A stretch of 5,673 nucleotides of DNA from an uncultured Rubellimicrobium sp. (lineage in GTDB: Bacteria; Pseudomonadota; Alphaproteobacteria; Rhodobacterales; Rhodobacteraceae): NCBI GenBank assembly GCA_902805995.1, contig CADCUU010000169.1:1-5673 (forward strand), written 5' to 3'. The notes below the pieces were generated by a model that searched no databases, was not told where the DNA came from, and was given only the letters and a program-made list of their open reading frames with translations. Made by a program: the position numbers and the translations under genes. Below are positions 1 to 5,673 of the stretch, piece by piece. Each line of letters begins with the position of its first letter. Position 1 is the first letter of the stretch.

Positions 1-2
1 CA

Positions 3-122
3 CTGGCGGAGTTGCAGGTGCTGGGTGAGGTGGAGATGGTGGAGCGGGGGTCTGTCCGCTCCGTTTCGCTGCGTCGGGATGGAAACGGTTCGTTGACGGA
101 ACAATCAGGTGGCGTAAGTTAG
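3..122 (+). CDS. C-terminal end of an upstream gene, possibly a LacI-family sugar regulator (partial)
   Basis: An open frame enters from the left edge and gives 39 residues before TAG at 120-122. The first 25 or so codons have the G/C-rich third positions of the rest of the window, which supports real coding; the last ten (TTG ACG GAA CAA TCA...) are less typical. The tail contains VEMVERGSVRSVSL. It loosely recalls the last strand of LacI/PurR-type repressors, which often ends in a V-x-R-x-S-like pattern, but this is far too short for a firm family call. Context favours a regulator: the gene lies directly upstream of, and co-directional with, a sugar importer whose promoter carries a LacI-type palindrome, as in thuR-thuEFGK or aglR-aglEFGAK loci. 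I see no terminator hairpin after the stop, so some read-through into the importer operon is possible. It could equally be an unrelated gene end. Confidence 0.5.
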   Translation: MAELQVLGEVEMVERGSVRSVSLRRDGNGSLTEQSGGVS

Positions 123-145
123 TTTGGAGAGTCGAAGCGGAGCGG

Positions 146-175
146 TTGACGCAAGCCGACGGGCGCCGCTATCAT
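146..175 (+). promoter_or_regulatory. Putative sigma70-type promoter of the sugar-importer operon
   Basis: TTGACG at 146-151 matches five of six bases of the -35 consensus, and TATCAT at 170-175 matches five of six of the -10 consensus, with an 18-nt spacer. Transcription would start near 181-183, giving a leader of about 80 nt before the ATG at 262. It is the only good pair I found in the gap between the upstream stop (122) and the binding-protein gene. The leader could form two small hairpins, GCCC-TGAA-GGGC (196-207) and GGCGG-GTAG-CCGCC (228-241), with an A-rich stretch between them. The second ends 7 nt before the Shine-Dalgarno sequence and leaves it free. Confidence 0.55.
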
Positions 176-191
176 TCCAAAACGTTTCGGA
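176..191. promoter_or_regulatory. Putative LacI-family operator over the transcription start
   Basis: The 16-bp sequence TCCAAAACGTTTCGGA is an inverted repeat centred on the CG at 183/184. Seven of the eight base pairs match; only A179/C188 breaks symmetry. An even-length palindrome with a central CG flanked by A and T runs is the classic form of a LacI-family operator. It lies immediately after the -10 element and covers the predicted +1, so a bound repressor would block initiation. The likely inducer would be the imported sugar or a derivative (inference). A single site is seen; I found no second copy in the window. Confidence 0.6.
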
Positions 192-248
192 CATGGCCCT
201 GAAGGGCTGGCCCGATCTCAAATAAAAGGCGGGTAGCCGCCTTCATCC

Positions 249-255
249 GGGAGGA
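249..255 (+). promoter_or_regulatory. Ribosome binding site that fixes the start of the binding-protein gene
   Basis: GGGAGGA lies 6 nt before the ATG at 262. An in-frame TTG at 259 would leave only 3 nt, and a later ATG at 271 would leave 15 nt, so 262 is the best start. The first permease gene has the same GGGAGGA at 1661-1667, again 6 nt before its ATG at 1674. Confidence 0.8.
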
Positions 256-261
256 CCATTG

Positions 262-1548
262 ATGAACCACATGACCAAGGCGGCTGCCCTGCGGTCGTCG
301 GCGCTGGCGACCATCGCCGTGCTGGCGGCAGGGGCCGCAAGCGCCCAGGGCGTCGAGATCACCTATGTGTCGGGTGCGGTCGGCAACGCCGTGAACAACT
401 TCGACGCCCTTGTCGCCCCCTGGGAGGAGCGGACGGGCAACGACGTCGTGCTCGTGCCGATGCCGGCGTCGACCACCGACCAGTTCGGCCAGTACCGCCT
501 GTGGCTTGCCGCGGGGAACGCCGACATCGACGTGTACCAGACAGACGTGATCTGGGCGCCGCAGCTGGCCGAGCATTTCGTGGACCTGATGCCCGCTGCG
601 ACCGAGGCCGGCGTCCTGGAGCAGCACTTCCCGGCGATCATCGAGTCGCAGACGGTGGACGGCAAGCTCGTGGCGATGCCGATCTTCACGGACGCGCCGG
701 CGCTGTATTACCGCACGGACCTGCTGGAGAAGCACGGCGCCGAGGTTCCGACCACCTGGGCTGAGCTGCAGGAAACCGCGCAGCGCATCCAGGATGCCGA
801 GCGGGCCGAGGGCAACGCCGAGATGTGGGGCTTCGTGTTCCAGGGCAACGCCTATGAGGGGCTGACCTGCGACGCGCTGGAATGGGTGAAGTCCTTCGGC
901 GGCGGCCAGATCGTCGAGCCGGACGGGACCATCTCCGTCAACAACCCGCAGGCCGCGGCGGCGCTTGAGGCGGCGGCAGGCTGGGTTGGGACCATCTCGC
1001 CCGAGGGCGTGCTGGCCTATCAGGAGGAAGAGTCGCGCGGCGTATGGCAGACGGGCAACGCGGTCTTCATGCGCAACTGGCCCTACGCCTACCTGCTCGG
1101 CAACGGAGCGGATTCGGCTGTGGCCGGCAAGTTCGACGTGGCCCCGCTGCCGATGGGCGAAGGCGAGGGCGCGACCTCGGCCGCGACGCTGGGCGGCTGG
1201 AACGTGGCCGTGTCGCGCTATGGCGACAACCAGGAGGTGGCCATTGACCTCGCGATGTATGTCGCCTCGGCCGAGGCGCAAAAGCAGCGCGCGATCAACG
1301 AAGGCAACCTGCCGACGATCCAGTCGCTCTACGAGGACGCGGACGTGCTGGCGGCGAACCCCTACATGGCACGCTGGCAGGAGGTGTTCCTGAACGCCGT
1401 GCCGCGCCCGTCGGCGCCGACGCAGCAGGACTACAACGAAGTGTCGACGCTGTTCTTCACGGCGGTGCACAGCGTGATCTCGGGCGAGGCCGAAGCGGCC
1501 GAGGCGCTTGAGGAGCTTGAGGCGGATCTCGAGGACGTCCTCGAGTAA
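262..1548 (+). CDS. Periplasmic sugar-binding protein of an ABC importer (trehalose/maltose-binding, ThuE-like)
   Basis: The 428-residue protein captures sugar in the periplasm and delivers it to the permease pair encoded next. Residues 1-28 are a Sec signal peptide: a short basic start, a hydrophobic core (ALATIAVLAAGAA) and a likely cut after ASA, before Q29. No lipobox cysteine is present, so it should be soluble. The mature part has the length and two-lobe layout of family 1 extracellular solute-binding proteins (COG1653). Several stretches recall the trehalose/maltose-binding group: FQGNAYEGLTCDALEWV (193-209), RNWPYAYLLG (271-280), LGGWNVAVSRY (310-320) and RPSAPTQQDYNEVSTLFF (382-399). 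Aromatic residues W92-like (in DVIWAP, 95-100), W273 and W313 are candidates for sugar stacking. The last 20 residues are very acidic and probably helical. It is the first gene of the importer operon, after a promoter and LacI-type operator. The exact sugar (trehalose, maltose, sucrose or another glucoside) cannot be read from sequence. Confidence 0.93.
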   Translation: MNHMTKAAALRSSALATIAVLAAGAASAQGVEITYVSGAVGNAVNNFDALVAPWEERTGNDVVLVPMPASTTDQFGQYRLWLAAGNADIDVYQTDVIWAPQLAEHFVDLMPAATEAGVLEQHFPAIIESQTVDGKLVAMPIFTDAPALYYRTDLLEKHGAEVPTTWAELQETAQRIQDAERAEGNAEMWGFVFQGNAYEGLTCDALEWVKSFGGGQIVEPDGTISVNNPQAAAALEAAAGWVGTISPEGVLAYQEEESRGVWQTGNAVFMRNWPYAYLLGNGADSAVAGKFDVAPLPMGEGEGATSAATLGGWNVAVSRYGDNQEVAIDLAMYVASAEAQKQRAINEGNLPTIQSLYEDADVLAANPYMARWQEVFLNAVPRPSAPTQQDYNEVSTLFFTAVHSVISGEAEAAEALEELEADLEDVLE

Positions 1549-1610
1549 GCGAGCCGAGACCTGGGGCTTCGGGCGGCGCGAGGAGGCGCGGCCTGGGGTC
1601 CCGACCCGGC

Positions 1611-1647
1611 CGGGGGCCGCCCCCCGTTGCGCGAAAGGCGGCCCTCG
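1611..1647 (+). other. Intergenic stem-loop between binding-protein and permease genes
   Basis: Bases 1611-1621 pair with 1637-1647 in an 11-bp stem with one G-U pair, closing a 15-nt loop (CCCCGTTGCGCGAAA). A smaller hairpin, GGGTC-CC-GACCC, lies just upstream at 1596-1607. No T-run follows, so it does not look like a simple intrinsic terminator. It ends 13 nt before the Shine-Dalgarno sequence of the permease gene. Stable hairpins at this place in sugar ABC operons (as between malE and malF) are known to protect the upstream message or reduce downstream transcription, giving more binding protein than permease. The whole 125-bp gap 1549-1673 is very G+C-rich and otherwise shows only that RBS. 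Confidence 0.6.
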
Positions 1648-1673
1648 TCCGACCCCTTCAGGGAGGACCCGCC

Positions 1674-2657
1674 ATGACGACCACGATCACCGCCGCGGCT
1701 GAACGAGCCCAGGGGCGGGAGACGGGCCTCCAGCAGCAGCGCGCGCGAGCGGCCTTCTGGTTCCTTGCGCCGATGCTTGTGATGCTGGCGCTGGTGGCGG
1801 CCTGGCCGCTGTTCCGATCCATCATGTATTCGTTCACGGATGCGACCTCGGACACGATCTTCAACGGTCAGTCTGAATGGGTCGGCTTCCAGAACTATCT
1901 GGAGATGCGGGTCCGCGACAACGGCGACATCCGCTGGCGCGGGGTCCTGGCCGACGCGGACTGGTGGAACGCGGTCTGGAACACGGTCCGGTTTTCCGTC
2001 CTGTCGGTGACGCTGGAAACGATGCTGGGCCTTCTGGTCGCGCTGGTGCTCAACGCCGAGTTCCGGGGCCGCGGCTTTGTCCGCGCGGCGATCCTGATCC
2101 CCTGGGCGATTCCCACGATCGTGTCGGCCCGGATGTGGGGCTGGATGCTCAACGACCAGTACGGGATCATCAACAACATGATGATCGGCCTGGGCCTGAT
2201 CGACAGCCCCATCGCCTGGACCGCACGGCCCGATACGGCCATGATCGCGGTGCTGATCGTGGACGTGTGGAAGACCACGCCCTTCATGGCGCTCCTGATG
2301 CTCGCGGGGCTCCAGATGATCCCGCGGGACATGTACGAGTCCGCGCGGATCGACGGCATCCATCCGATCAAGGTGTTCTTCCGGGTGACGCTGCCGCTTC
2401 TGAAACCCGCGCTGATGGTGGCGGTGATCTTCCGGCTGCTCGATGCGCTGCGGATCTTCGACCTGATCTACGTGCTGACGCCCCAGTCCGACGCGACCGT
2501 CACCATGTCGGTGCTGAGCTACCGGGAGCTTCAGCAGTTCGGCGACTATGGCGAGGGGTCGGCCATGTCGACGCTGCTGTTCGCGATCATCGCGCTGTTC
2601 GTGGCGCTGTACATCTGGCTGGGCAAGGTCGACCTGAGCGGGGAGCGCAGCAAATGA
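1674..2657 (+). CDS. Sugar ABC transporter permease 1 (MalF/ThuF type)
   Basis: This 327-residue inner-membrane protein should form half of the transmembrane channel for the sugar. It has about six hydrophobic segments, near residues 28-46, 103-126, 136-157, 187-212, 246-266 and 298-316, with a basic, Gln-rich cytoplasmic N-terminus ([16 protein letters not shown]). The cytoplasmic coupling loop is visible at about 220-247 as MYESARIDG followed by LPLLKPAL. It is the binding-protein-dependent permease 'EAA' motif, here with Ser in place of the first Ala, and it docks on the ATPase. The soluble stretch between segments 1 and 2 (about 50-100) is short, unlike the large MalF loop of enterobacteria, and fits the ThuF/UgpA/LacF kind. 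The start is set by GGGAGGA 6 nt upstream. Its TGA overlaps the ATG of the next permease (ATGA at 2654-2657), so the two subunits are translationally coupled. Confidence 0.93.
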   Translation: MTTTITAAAERAQGRETGLQQQRARAAFWFLAPMLVMLALVAAWPLFRSIMYSFTDATSDTIFNGQSEWVGFQNYLEMRVRDNGDIRWRGVLADADWWNAVWNTVRFSVLSVTLETMLGLLVALVLNAEFRGRGFVRAAILIPWAIPTIVSARMWGWMLNDQYGIINNMMIGLGLIDSPIAWTARPDTAMIAVLIVDVWKTTPFMALLMLAGLQMIPRDMYESARIDGIHPIKVFFRVTLPLLKPALMVAVIFRLLDALRIFDLIYVLTPQSDATVTMSVLSYRELQQFGDYGEGSAMSTLLFAIIALFVALYIWLGKVDLSGERSK

Positions 2658-3613
2658 CCGAACTCCTGATCTCGTTCCTGTGGCAGCTTCTGCGGTTCGC
2701 GGTGTTCCTGGCGGTGACCTGCCTGGTCCTGTTCCCCTTCTACTACGCCGTCCTGTCGGCCGGGGAGCGGACGGAGGACCGAACGGTCGGCGGGCTGTTC
2801 TGGAAGGCGATGTTCTGGCTCGTGGTGGCGCTGATCGTGCTGATCGCGGTGTTCCCGTTCTATTACGCGGTCCTGTCGAGCTTCGAGACAGGGACGCAGC
2901 TCTTTGAGCCGAACGTCCTGCCGGAGAACTTCTCCACCCAGAACTACGACACGGTGCTGGGCGCGCGGAGCTTTGTCCGGAGCGTGCTGAACTCGGTCTT
3001 CATCGCCGGGGTCACGGTGATCGCGGCGCTGTTCCTGGCCGTCACCGCCTCCTATGCGCTGGCACGGGTGCGGTTCCGGGGGCGGGGGCTCCTGCTGATG
3101 ACGATCCTGGGCGTGTCGATGTTCCCGCAGATCGCGGTGCTGTCGGGGCTGTTCGAGCTGATCAACTGGCTCGGCGTCTACAACACGCCCTGGGCGCTGA
3201 TCATCTCCTACACGATCTTCACGCTGCCGTTCACGGTCTGGGTGCTGACGACCTTCATGCGGGACCTGCCGGTGGAGATCGAAGAAGCGGCCATCGTGGA
3301 CGGGGCGACGCCCTGGATCGTCATCTCCAAGGTGTTCCTGCCGCTTCTGTGGCCGGCGCTGGTGACGACGGGGCTTCTGGCCTTCATCGGGGCGTGGAAC
3401 GAGTTCCTGTTCGCCCTGACCTTCACCGTGTCCGAGACCCAGCGCACCGTGCCCGTGGCCATCGCGCTTTTGTCCGGGGCGTCGTCCCAGGAGATCCCGT
3501 GGGGGCCGATCATGGCCGCGTCGGTGCTGGTGACCGTGCCCCTCATCGTTCTCGTCCTCGTCTTCCAGCGCAAGATCGTGGCGGGTCTGACCGCCGGCGG
3601 CGTGAAAGGGTAA
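2654..3613 (+). CDS. Sugar ABC transporter permease 2 (MalG/ThuG type) with a partly duplicated first membrane segment
   Basis: This 319-residue inner-membrane protein pairs with permease 1. Its EAA coupling loop is clear at about 208-236: [14 protein letters not shown] followed by [21 protein letters not shown] (246-257) and the end GLTAGGVKG are also typical of MalG-like subunits. Homologues are usually about 270-300 residues with six membrane segments. This one shows seven hydrophobic stretches (about 15-35, 54-75, 111-136, 146-169, 180-200, 234-254, 285-303). The first two share FPFYYAVLS (27-35 and 67-75). The start at 2654 is chosen because it overlaps the upstream stop (ATGA) and has GGGGAG (2640-2645) at good spacing. 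A start at ATG 2810 (Met53) would give a normal six-segment protein but has only a poorly spaced GGAAGG. TAA is at 3611-3613, just before a duplicated junction block. Confidence 0.92.
   Translation: MTELLISFLWQLLRFAVFLAVTCLVLFPFYYAVLSAGERTEDRTVGGLFWKAMFWLVVALIVLIAVFPFYYAVLSSFETGTQLFEPNVLPENFSTQNYDTVLGARSFVRSVLNSVFIAGVTVIAALFLAVTASYALARVRFRGRGLLLMTILGVSMFPQIAVLSGLFELINWLGVYNTPWALIISYTIFTLPFTVWVLTTFMRDLPVEIEEAAIVDGATPWIVISKVFLPLLWPALVTTGLLAFIGAWNEFLFALTFTVSETQRTVPVAIALLSGASSQEIPWGPIMAASVLVTVPLIVLVLVFQRKIVAGLTAGGVKG
2731..2878 (+). repeat. Direct repeat in permease 2: [15 protein letters not shown] block occurs twice
   Basis: Bases 2731-2758 and 2851-2878 are 25 of 28 identical and exactly 120 bp (40 codons) apart. 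All three differences are at third codon positions, so the protein block (V/L)FPFYYAVLS is conserved while the DNA has drifted. Both copies are preceded by a hydrophobic stretch and followed by a polar one ([18 protein letters not shown]). This looks like an old in-frame duplication of the end of the first membrane helix. Convergent membrane-protein composition is less likely, given nine identical residues in a row. Confidence 0.75.
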
Positions 3614-3617
3614 ACCG

Positions 3618-3692
3618 ATGGCCAAGGTCCAGCTTTGCAATGCGTGTCGCGCCGGGCGCCCATTGACCATCAACGACGGCGTGAAAGGGTAA
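3618..3692 (+). CDS. 24-residue mini-ORF in the permease 2 / ATPase junction (coupling ORF or gene remnant)
   Basis: ATG at 3618 opens 24 codons ending with TAA at 3690-3692. The peptide begins MAKVQLCNA, like the ATPase N-terminus (MANIQLRNV), and ends LTINDGVKG, like the permease 2 C-terminus (LTAGGVKG). It is thus a fusion of the two gene ends created by the duplicated junction. It has a GAAAGGG Shine-Dalgarno sequence at 3604-3610, 7 nt from its ATG. It starts 4 nt after the permease stop and ends 3 nt before the ATPase ATG. Ribosomes could therefore pass permease, mini-ORF and ATPase in relay. Some codons (TGT, AAT, CCA, TTG) are unusual for the neighbourhood, which argues against a selected protein. 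I regard it as a scar that may be translated; a functional peptide with its CNAC motif is a weaker option. Confidence 0.4.
   Translation: MAKVQLCNACRAGRPLTINDGVKG
3683..3689 (+). promoter_or_regulatory. Ribosome binding site of the ATPase gene, inside the mini-ORF stop region
   Basis: GAAAGGG lies 6 nt before the ATG at 3696 and overlaps the last codons (Lys-Gly) of the 24-codon mini-ORF. The same sequence at 3604-3610 serves the mini-ORF and overlaps the permease 2 end. Placement within upstream coding sequence is typical of translational coupling. Confidence 0.65.
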
Positions 3693-3695
3693 CCC

Positions 3696-4721
<1,026 letters not shown>

Positions 4722-4750
4722 CGCCTGACGCGGCCATGTGCGCGACGCAT

Positions 4751-4784
4751 GGTCGTGTTGACGCCTTCGTCAGAAGGCACGACC
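4751..4784. promoter_or_regulatory. Nested inverted repeats after the ATPase gene (hairpin, possible terminator or operator)
   Basis: GCCTTC-GTCA-GAAGGC (4763-4778) forms a perfect 6-bp stem. It is extended by GGTCGT (4751-4756) pairing with ACGACC (4779-4784), with a 6-nt bulge on the left arm. A second, overlapping palindrome, TGACG-CCTT-CGTCA (4759-4772), shares its bases, so the two cannot both form in one RNA. The hairpin lies 30 nt after the ATPase stop, where a terminator is expected, but no T-run follows. The shorter palindrome could be a binding site for a regulator of the downstream efflux gene. TTGACG (4758-4763) resembles a -35 element but I see no matching -10. The rest of the 132-bp gap (4722-4853) shows only the next RBS. 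Confidence 0.5.
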
Positions 4785-4853
4785 TTGAACCGAGGCGGGG
4801 CAGGACGCACCCTTTCGGGGGAGGCGCGGCGACCGCTTTGCGGAGAGGCGGAT

Positions 4854-5673
4854 ATGGCGAAGGATCTTTCTGACGGGCCGGCGGCGCAGGCGGCGGGGGA
4901 CAAGCCCGAATGGGCCATGTCGCGGCGCGAGCGGCGGCGGGCCGAGAGGGCACGCCAAGGGTTGCCCCCGCCTCGTCGGAAGTGGCCTTGGGTGGTGCTT
5001 GTCCTGCTGATCGGCGCGGGCGTCGCGGGCTGGTTCTTCCGCGAGGAGCTTCAGGCCCGGTTCGCGCCGCCCGTGGCGGAGGAGCCTGTGGTGGCCGAGG
5101 AGCTGCCCGCCGAGCGGCACTTGCAGATCACTGCCGACGAATGGACGGCGCTGGAGCCCGCGACGCTGCGGCGCACGGTCCGGGTGATCGGGACGCTTCG
5201 GCCCTCGCGCCGGGCCGATCTGTCGGCCGAGGCTTCGGGCCGGGTGGAGGCGGTGCTCGCGCGCTCGGGGGATCGGGTGTCGGAAGGCGATCTTCTCGTG
5301 CAGGTGGACGTGCAGCGGCTGACGCTGGAGACGAACCTCGCGCGGAGCAACCTCGCCTCCACGCGGTCGCAGCTTGCGCTGGCCGAGGAGCAGCTTGCCC
5401 GGGCCGAGGCGCTGGTGGAGCGGGGCGTCGCGGCGGAGGCGTCGCTGGACGAGGCGCGGACGCAGGTGGACCAGATCCGCTCCACTCTCGACGCACAGGA
5501 GGATCAGGTCGCGGTGGCCGAGATCGGGCTGGAGGGGGCGACGCTGCGCGCGCCCTTTGACGGGGTGATCGCGTCGAGGTCCGTGGAGGCGGGGAACGTC
5601 GTCGCTTCGGGGACGCCGCTTCTGACCATCGTGGACCTGAGCCGCATGGAGATGGTGGCCAGTGCTCCGATCT
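4854..5673 (+). CDS. Efflux RND-type periplasmic adaptor subunit (HlyD/AcrA family), N-terminal 273 codons
   Basis: The frame is open from ATG 4854 to the right edge, so the C-terminal part is missing. The protein would link an inner-membrane pump, probably RND type, to an outer-membrane channel. In order: a 43-residue charged cytoplasmic start with an Arg-rich patch (SRRERRRAERAR, 23-34); one membrane anchor (about 44-62); an acidic, Pro-rich linker (71-88); first half of the lipoyl domain (about 121-153, SGRVEAVLARSGDRVSEGDLL); a coiled-coil hairpin (about 154-226, rich in Ala, Glu, Gln, Leu); second lipoyl half (227-260, LRAPFDGVIASRSVEAGNVV); and the start of the beta-barrel domain. LRAPFDGVI and the paired glycines are hallmarks of the family. 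GAGAGG-like bases at 4843-4848 serve as RBS, 5 nt from the ATG. It has a transmembrane anchor and no lipobox. Its role differs from the sugar importer, so it probably begins another operon continuing to the right. Confidence 0.92.
   Translation, partial: MAKDLSDGPAAQAAGDKPEWAMSRRERRRAERARQGLPPPRRKWPWVVLVLLIGAGVAGWFFREELQARFAPPVAEEPVVAEELPAERHLQITADEWTALEPATLRRTVRVIGTLRPSRRADLSAEASGRVEAVLARSGDRVSEGDLLVQVDVQRLTLETNLARSNLASTRSQLALAEEQLARAEALVERGVAAEASLDEARTQVDQIRSTLDAQEDQVAVAEIGLEGATLRAPFDGVIASRSVEAGNVVASGTPLLTIVDLSRMEMVASAPI

Noticed and set aside
259..261. TTG as the start of the binding-protein gene
   Set aside because: Only 3 nt from GGGAGGA; the ATG three bases later has ideal 6-nt spacing.
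172..1470. 432-codon open frame on the minus strand opposite the binding-protein gene
   Set aside because: It is very rich in Arg, His and Gly with no recognisable domain, and is a third-position shadow of a clear gene in high-GC DNA.
1549..1673. Intrinsic terminator after the binding-protein gene
   Set aside because: A strong stem exists but there is no T-run, and the permeases need transcription through it; described as a stem-loop instead.
1431..2363. 310-codon minus-strand frame spanning the binding-protein/permease gap
   Set aside because: Low-complexity composition, spans a gene end and a hairpin, and opposes two well-supported genes.
1877..2653. In-frame extension upstream of permease 2
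   Set aside because: The added sequence is a frame-shifted reading of permease 1 (Arg/Asp/Gly-rich, not hydrophobic), and the ATGA overlap at 2654 gives a natural start.
4758..4786. Promoter using TTGACG at 4758 for the adaptor gene
   Set aside because: No acceptable -10 hexamer lies 16-18 nt downstream, and the TTGACG is part of the palindrome.
4910..5560. 216-codon plus-strand frame inside the efflux adaptor region
   Set aside because: Gly/Arg/Ala-rich shadow; the frame starting at 4854 encodes a clear lipoyl and coiled-coil adaptor.

Overview
The window is a high-GC, gene-dense stretch. Codon use (strong G/C at third positions), GGGAGGA-type Shine-Dalgarno sequences and gene content all fit an alphaproteobacterium, most likely in or near the Rhodobacteraceae. 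This assignment is an inference from style and family resemblance; there is no rRNA or other marker gene to fix it. All genes I can support are on the + strand.

Layout. Positions 3-122 hold the last 39 codons of an upstream gene, possibly a LacI-family regulator. Positions 123-261 are a regulatory gap with a good sigma70-type promoter (TTGACG, 18 nt, TATCAT). A near-perfect 16-bp LacI-type palindrome sits over the expected transcription start. Next comes a four-gene carbohydrate ABC importer: periplasmic binding protein (262-1548), permease 1 (1674-2657), permease 2 (2654-3613) and ATPase (3696-4721). After a 132-bp gap with a nested inverted repeat, the first 273 codons of a HlyD/AcrA-type periplasmic adaptor of an efflux pump run off the right edge (4854-5673).

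How the genes work together. The binding protein resembles the trehalose/maltose-binding (ThuE/TMBP) group. It would capture a di- or oligosaccharide in the periplasm and pass it to the heterodimeric permease, driven by a MalK/ThuK/UgpC-type ATPase dimer. The order and likely LacI control recall thuR-thuEFGK of rhizobia, but no sugar hydrolase or catabolic gene is present here. A stable hairpin between the binding-protein and permease genes is placed where it could give excess binding protein. The adaptor gene looks like the start of a separate operon.

The most unusual features are two partial internal duplications at the two ends of the permease 2 gene. (1) The first membrane segment is partly repeated 40 codons apart (a nine-residue FPFYYAVLS block occurs twice), giving an apparent seventh hydrophobic segment. 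(2) The junction 'end of permease - stop - SD - start of ATPase' occurs twice, about 78-79 bp apart. The first copy opens a 24-codon mini-ORF that begins like the ATPase, ends like the permease, and stops 3 nt before the real ATPase start.
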